Positions 6,844 to 10,066 of a DNA stretch of 10,066 bases are shown piece by piece. Position 1 is the stretch's first letter. Each line of letters begins with the position of its first letter. Source of the DNA: Bacteroidota bacterium (GTDB lineage: Bacteria; Bacteroidota; Bacteroidia; Bacteroidales; P3); assembly GCA_030540495.1 (NCBI GenBank), contig JAUNWC010000030.1, positions 1-10,066 on the forward strand, read 5' to 3'. The position numbers and the translations under genes were made by a program. The notes beneath the pieces were generated by a model, which saw only the letters and a program-made list of their open reading frames with translations, made no database searches and was not told the origin of the DNA.

Positions 6844-7614
6844 ATGAAAAAAGTTAGGGCAAAGAAATTTCTTGGTCAGCATTTTCTAACTAACGAAGAA
6901 GTAGCAAGGAACATAGTAGAAAGTTTGCAAGATAGGGATAAGGTCTTGGAAGTAGGAGCCGGCATGGGAGTACTAACCAAATATTTGTTATCTAAGGTTG
7001 GACAAAAATTTTCTATAATAGAAATAGACAGAGAATCGGTGGCTTATCTTACCGAGACTTACCCAACATTGAAAGACAAAATAATAGAAGGAGATTTTCT
7101 AAAAACAGATTTATCAAAGATTTTTGAGGGCAAGGAGTTCTCCCTTATAGGCAATTTTCCTTATAATATTTCCAATTTGATTTTATTTAAGGTTTTGGAG
7201 AACAAACATTTGATTACTCAGGTTGTGGGTATGTTTCAAAAAGAAGTTGCAGAAAGAGTTATTGCCACAGAGGGTAGCAAAACATATGGAATACTTTCGG
7301 TTTTGCTTTCTGTTTTTTTTGAAAGAGAATATCTTTTTTCTGTTCCTAATACGGATTTTGACCCAATGCCAAAAGTACAATCGGCGGTTATAAGGCTTAA
7401 ACGCAAAGAATCTTGGGACTTGCCTTGCAGGGAAAAAGATTTTTTTCTAACCGTTAAGACCGCTTTCAATCAAAGAAGAAAGATGCTAAGACAGAGTCTC
7501 AAACCTCTGAATTTGCCTTTAAGCAACGTACCTGAGGATATGCTAACCAAACGCCCAGAGCAACTATCTACTCAAGATTTTATTAACCTTACAAAATGTT
7601 TATACAATGTTTAG
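6844..7614 (+). CDS. ksgA: 16S rRNA (adenine1518-N6/adenine1519-N6)-dimethyltransferase
   Basis: 256 aa. It transfers four methyl groups from SAM to two adjacent adenines in the helix 45 loop of 16S rRNA during late 30S assembly; loss of this activity gives kasugamycin resistance. Motifs in order: KKFLGQHFL (residues 7-15), the KsgA/Dim1 N-terminal signature; SAM loop LEVGAGMG (35-42); acidic IIEID (58-62); GDF (83-85); the catalytic NFPYN (104-108, family N[LIF]PY); FQKEVAERV (131-139); YGILSVLLS (148-156); PMPKVQSAVIRL (174-185); and the C-terminal AFNQRRKMLRQSL (207-219). The ATG at 6844 is chosen because family members begin MxxVxxKKFLGQHFL; a TTG at 6775 would add 23 hydrophobic residues and contain the promoter. 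The final 8 bp overlap mntP in another frame. All key residues are present. Confidence 0.96.
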   Translation: MKKVRAKKFLGQHFLTNEEVARNIVESLQDRDKVLEVGAGMGVLTKYLLSKVGQKFSIIEIDRESVAYLTETYPTLKDKIIEGDFLKTDLSKIFEGKEFSLIGNFPYNISNLILFKVLENKHLITQVVGMFQKEVAERVIATEGSKTYGILSVLLSVFFEREYLFSVPNTDFDPMPKVQSAVIRLKRKESWDLPCREKDFFLTVKTAFNQRRKMLRQSLKPLNLPLSNVPEDMLTKRPEQLSTQDFINLTKCLYNV

Positions 7615-8182
7615 TTTTGTTTTTTTCTTACAGGCTCTAACTCTTGGATTAGCCTTGGCTATGGACTGTTTTACTGTTAGTATTACTTGCGGATTGCAAA
7701 AAACTCTAACCACTTTTAGAAAATTTGTCTTGGCTTTTAGTTTTGCCTTTTTTCAAGCCTTTATGACTTTTTTGGGTTCGTTGCTCGCCTCGTTCTTTTA
7801 TGATTTTATAGTGGATATTTCGGCTTGGATTTCTTTTACTCTTTTGTTTATCATAGGAATAAAAATGATAATGGAGGGAAGGAAATTTTCTTTAAGGAAT
7901 AAGGTTTTTGATGTTACCTCCCTAAAAGTTATTTTGCTTCTAAGCATTGCCACCAGCATAGACGCAATGATTGTGGGAATGAGTTTTGCAGGTATGGAAT
8001 GGGTAGTTGGAGAGCAATTGATAAGTATTTTGATGATATTTTTGGTTACTTTTATTCTTTCTTTGATAGGAGAAAGAATGGGAGAGAAAATAAGATTTAT
8101 AAAACCACGTTTTGCTCTTTTTCTTGGAGGAGCAATTCTAATAATAATTGGTCTGAAAACAATTTTACAACATTATCTTTAA
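7607..8182 (+). CDS. mntP: manganese efflux pump MntP (DUF204 family)
   Basis: 191 aa, close to the 188 aa of E. coli MntP. It is an inner-membrane protein with six predicted helices that exports Mn2+ to prevent toxicity. The two internal repeats each carry the family's conserved Asp: LGLALAMDCFTVSITCG (residues 13-29, Asp20) and SIATSIDAMIVGMSFAG (113-129, Asp119), both equivalent to membrane aspartates needed in the E. coli protein. Gly-rich helices (LLFIIGIKMIMEG, LFLGGAILIIIGLK) complete the pattern. The ATG lies inside ksgA, with the ksgA stop 8 bp in, so translation is probably coupled. No yybP-ykoY manganese riboswitch or separate promoter precedes it, so its expression appears tied to ksgA rather than directly to manganese. 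Specificity for Mn2+ is inferred from the family. Confidence 0.92.
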   Translation: MFSFVFFLQALTLGLALAMDCFTVSITCGLQKTLTTFRKFVLAFSFAFFQAFMTFLGSLLASFFYDFIVDISAWISFTLLFIIGIKMIMEGRKFSLRNKVFDVTSLKVILLLSIATSIDAMIVGMSFAGMEWVVGEQLISILMIFLVTFILSLIGERMGEKIRFIKPRFALFLGGAILIIIGLKTILQHYL

Positions 8183-8188
8183 CTAAAT

Positions 8189-8192
8189 AGGA
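8189..8192 (+). promoter_or_regulatory. Shine-Dalgarno-like AGGA before pyrK
   Basis: AGGA sits seven bases before the ATG at 8200 in a purine-rich stretch. It is the clearest ribosome-binding-like sequence in the window, where other starts rely on overlap or AT-rich leaders, and it supports the chosen pyrK start. Confidence 0.4.
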
Positions 8193-8199
8193 AAAGAAA

Positions 8200-8958
8200 A
8201 TGAAACACTTAGAGAATTTTATAGTAGAGGATAATATAAAAATAAATAAGGATAATTTTTTGTTGGCTTTAAAAAGTCCTGTCTCTCTATCTGGGGTCAA
8301 AAGCGGACAGTTTGTCAATGTAGAAGTAAAAAATATTGCCGAGAGAATACTTAGACGACCTATAAGCATACACGATGTGGATAAGGAAAAAAACATTCTT
8401 TATCTTGTGGTTCAAAAAGTTGGCAAGGCTACAAACAAACTTTCTTTGATAAAAAAAGGAGAAAGCCTTTCTATTGTTTTTCCTTTGGGTAATGGCTTTG
8501 AAATCAAAGGGAAACAACCTTTGTTAATAGGAGGTGGAGTAGGAGTTGCTCCTTTGTATCTTTTGGCTAAAGAGTTTAAAAGAAAAGGCATAACACCCTC
8601 TATTTTGATAGGAGCCAGAAGTAACGAACAACTCTTCTTTACTAATAGATACAATGCGGTTGGCTTGCTTAGTATTTCCACAGAAGACGGCTCAGTAGGG
8701 GAAAAAGGTTTGGTAACAGAAAATCCCATACTAAGAAATAACTTTGATGTAGTTTATTGTTGTGGTCCTACTCCTATGATGAGAGCCGTAAGCCTTTGGG
8801 CAAAAGAAAAAGGCGTAGAATGTTTTGTTTCCTTGGAAAATAGAATGGCTTGCGGTATAGGGGCTTGTCTTTGTTGCGTTAATGAAGACAAAGAAGGACA
8901 TAATGTTTGCGTTTGCACAGAGGGACCAGTATTCAACTCTATGGATATAAAACTATAA
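8200..8958 (+). CDS. pyrK: dihydroorotate dehydrogenase B, electron transfer subunit
   Basis: 252 aa, typical for PyrK. It is the FAD and [2Fe-2S] subunit that passes electrons from the PyrD FMN to NAD+ in the PyrD2K2 complex of de novo pyrimidine synthesis. A ferredoxin-reductase-like barrel carries the FAD motif RRPISI (residues 52-57) and the segment KVGKATNKLSLIKKGE; the NAD domain has GGGVGVAPLYLLA (111-123) and YCCGPTPMM (186-194). The iron-sulfur ligands appear as C218GIGAC223LCC226 followed by C239TEGPVF, reproducing the C-x4-C-x2-C-xn-C order of PyrK. Cys225 and Cys237 are extra cysteines beside the presumed ligands. It starts 17 nt after mntP and ends 11 nt before pyrD, so both subunits should be made together. 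The assignment is strengthened by the adjoining pyrD. Confidence 0.95.
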   Translation: MKHLENFIVEDNIKINKDNFLLALKSPVSLSGVKSGQFVNVEVKNIAERILRRPISIHDVDKEKNILYLVVQKVGKATNKLSLIKKGESLSIVFPLGNGFEIKGKQPLLIGGGVGVAPLYLLAKEFKRKGITPSILIGARSNEQLFFTNRYNAVGLLSISTEDGSVGEKGLVTENPILRNNFDVVYCCGPTPMMRAVSLWAKEKGVECFVSLENRMACGIGACLCCVNEDKEGHNVCVCTEGPVFNSMDIKL

Positions 8959-8969
8959 AAACTAATATT

Positions 8970-9881
8970 ATGGAAGATAAAAGATTAAATATAAACATAG
9001 GTTCATTGTTCTTGCAAAATCCTGTTATGACTGCTTCGGGGACTTTTGGCTATGGCGAAGAGTATGAGGATTTTATGGATATATCTTTACTTGGAGGCAT
9101 TGTGGTAAAAGGCACAACCTTAGAAAGAAGAGAGGGAAATAAATATCCTCGTTTGGCAGAAACTCCTTCGGGGATGATAAACGCTGTTGGCTTACAAAAC
9201 AAAGGCATAGAATATTTTTGTAAAAATATATACCCGAGAATAAAAGGCAAGAACAAAAATACTATAGTAAATGTTTCTGGCTCCTCTATAGAAGACTATT
9301 GCAAGGTAGCAGATATGGTCAACCAATTAGAAGATATTCCTGCCATAGAGTTAAATATATCTTGCCCCAATGTTAAACAAGGTGGTATGAGTTTTGGAGT
9401 AGATAAAAACCTTGCTTTTGATTTGGTTTCTGAAATAAGGAAAATATATAAAAAACATCTTATCGTCAAACTTACTCCTAACGTTACCAATATCATAGAA
9501 ATAGCACAAGCAATAGAAAAAGCAGGGGCAGATTCCTTATCTTTGATTAACACTGTTTTGGCTATGGCTGTGGATGGAGAGAAACAAAGAGCCATTCTAT
9601 CCACTATTACTGGCGGACTTTCTGGCCCTGCTATAAAACCTATTGCACTAAGATGTGTTTGGCAAGTATCTCATAATGTAAGTATTCCTGTGATAGGTAT
9701 GGGAGGCATACAAAATGCTATGGATGCAATAGAGTTTATGCTTGTTGGCGCAAGTGCTGTGGAAGTTGGTACAACCAATTTTCAAAACCCAAAAGTTTGT
9801 TTGGAAATAATAAAAGGCATATCTGATTATTTAGACAGGCATAACATCAATAATATAAAAGATATTATAGGAATTATATAA
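8970..9881 (+). CDS. pyrD: dihydroorotate dehydrogenase B (NAD+), catalytic subunit, class 1B
   Basis: 303 aa, FMN-dependent TIM barrel that oxidises dihydroorotate to orotate, the fourth step of UMP synthesis. Visible elements: LQNPVMTASGTFGYG (residues 15-29); VVKGTT with Lys47; NAVGLQNKG (71-79); the phosphate/FMN side NVSGSS (101-106); ELNISCPNVKQGG (127-139), where Cys132 is the catalytic base characteristic of class 1 rather than the Ser of class 2 enzymes; KLTPN (167-171); INT; TGGLSGPAIKPIALR (214-228); and the FMN phosphate loop IGMGGI (242-247) with EVGTTN. The ATG at 8970 gives the normal N-terminus MEDKRLNINIGSLFLQNP; an in-frame ATG at 8907 would place the first 21 residues inside pyrK and is not expected. 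Together with adjacent pyrK this defines the NAD-linked 1B type. It is the last recognisable gene of the rightward unit. Confidence 0.96.
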   Translation: MEDKRLNINIGSLFLQNPVMTASGTFGYGEEYEDFMDISLLGGIVVKGTTLERREGNKYPRLAETPSGMINAVGLQNKGIEYFCKNIYPRIKGKNKNTIVNVSGSSIEDYCKVADMVNQLEDIPAIELNISCPNVKQGGMSFGVDKNLAFDLVSEIRKIYKKHLIVKLTPNVTNIIEIAQAIEKAGADSLSLINTVLAMAVDGEKQRAILSTITGGLSGPAIKPIALRCVWQVSHNVSIPVIGMGGIQNAMDAIEFMLVGASAVEVGTTNFQNPKVCLEIIKGISDYLDRHNINNIKDIIGII

Positions 9882-9924
9882 AAAATTTTAATTAGTTTAT
9901 ATGAGTTCTGAACGGGTGTCTAAG

Positions 9925-9940
9925 TTGCATATAAATGCAA
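9925..9940. other. small inverted repeat after pyrD
   Basis: TTGCAT (9925-9930) and ATGCAA (9935-9940) form a 6-bp stem with loop ATAA. A wider GAGTT (9903-9907)/AACTC (9942-9946) pairing encloses it. It lacks a T run, so it could be a weak 3'-end structure for the pyr transcript or an operator-like site. No other terminator follows pyrD before the repeat array. Confidence 0.3.
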
Positions 9941-9984
9941 AAACTCGTAGGATATAAGGCAAAGCACTTGTTTCTGTCATACGC

Positions 9985-10066
9985 TTATCTATGCTAACTT
10001 ATGCTAACCTATAAGGAGGCTCTGCCTCCAACCTATAACAACCTATCTTAACCTAAAATAACCTAT
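9985..10066. repeat. 10-bp periodic direct-repeat array interrupted by a GGAGGC/GCCTCC hairpin
   Basis: Units with consensus YAACCTATNN recur at exact 10-bp steps: TAACTTATGC (9995), TAACCTATAA (10005), then after a short hairpin CAACCTATAA (10029), CAACCTATCT (10039), TAACCTAAAA (10049) and TAACCTAT (10059, cut by the window edge). TTATCTATGC at 9985 may be a decayed first unit. The interruption is GGAGGC (10015-10020), loop TCT, GCCTCC (10024-10029), much richer in G+C than its surroundings. No reading frame is seen here. The array continues beyond the window, so total length and what it flanks are unknown. Confidence 0.75.
10015..10029. terminator. GC-rich 6-bp hairpin inside the repeat array
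   Basis: GGAGGC and GCCTCC are perfectly complementary around TCT. As the only GC-rich palindrome downstream of pyrD it might act as the terminator of the ksgA-mntP-pyrKD transcript, but no T run follows, and it may instead be part of the repeat element. Function is uncertain. Confidence 0.35.

Noticed and set aside
8907..8969. Upstream ATG extension of pyrD
   Set aside because: It overlaps the conserved iron-sulfur end of pyrK in another frame, and the ATG at 8970 gives the normal PyrD N-terminus.
9985..10066. CRISPR array
   Set aside because: Units are about 10 bp with no unique spacers of 25-40 bp, so it is a short periodic repeat rather than a CRISPR.

Overview
The window looks like an AT-rich chromosomal segment of a member of the Bacteroidota, most likely Bacteroidales. 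Four things point there: a DUF4270 lipoprotein, a short GT5-domain-only 'glycogen synthase' partnered with it, a UbiA-family/Maf gene pair, and two promoters with the Bacteroidota -7 motif TAnnTTTG. Shine-Dalgarno-like sequences are mostly absent. No rRNA, tRNA, CRISPR array, transposase or phage gene is visible.

Layout: (1) 1-1488 (+) is the 3' part of a GH29 alpha-L-fucosidase gene whose start lies off the left edge. It ends before a perfect 14-bp hairpin, a likely bidirectional terminator. (2) 1750-6703 (-) is a tightly packed five-gene unit. In transcription order it encodes a GT5 N-domain protein, a DUF4270 surface-type lipoprotein, an exported protein with about 16 MORN/YwqK-like repeats, a UbiA-like polytopic membrane protein, and the Maf nucleotide pyrophosphatase. 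Its genes are joined by a 4-bp ATGA overlap, 10-nt and 3-nt gaps, and an 11-bp overlap. (3) 6704-6843 is a divergent promoter region. (4) 6844-9881 (+) is a four-gene unit ksgA-mntP-pyrK-pyrD: 16S rRNA dimethyltransferase, manganese exporter, and the two subunits of the NAD-linked class 1B dihydroorotate dehydrogenase. (5) 9882-10066 is non-coding and contains a ten-base-pair periodic direct-repeat array (consensus YAACCTATNN) interrupted by a GGAGGC/GCCTCC hairpin. The array runs off the right edge.

The rightward unit is housekeeping (ribosome maturation, metal efflux, pyrimidine synthesis). The leftward unit is the more intriguing part. Two of its members look like enzymes that have lost hallmark active-site residues: the GT5 protein lacks KTGG, the HxHD signature and the whole C-terminal GT-B domain, and the UbiA homologue lacks most Asp-rich-motif aspartates. 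They are co-expressed with an exported repeat protein and a surface-type lipoprotein of unknown function. I infer a poorly understood envelope-related module, but the sequence alone does not prove a shared function.
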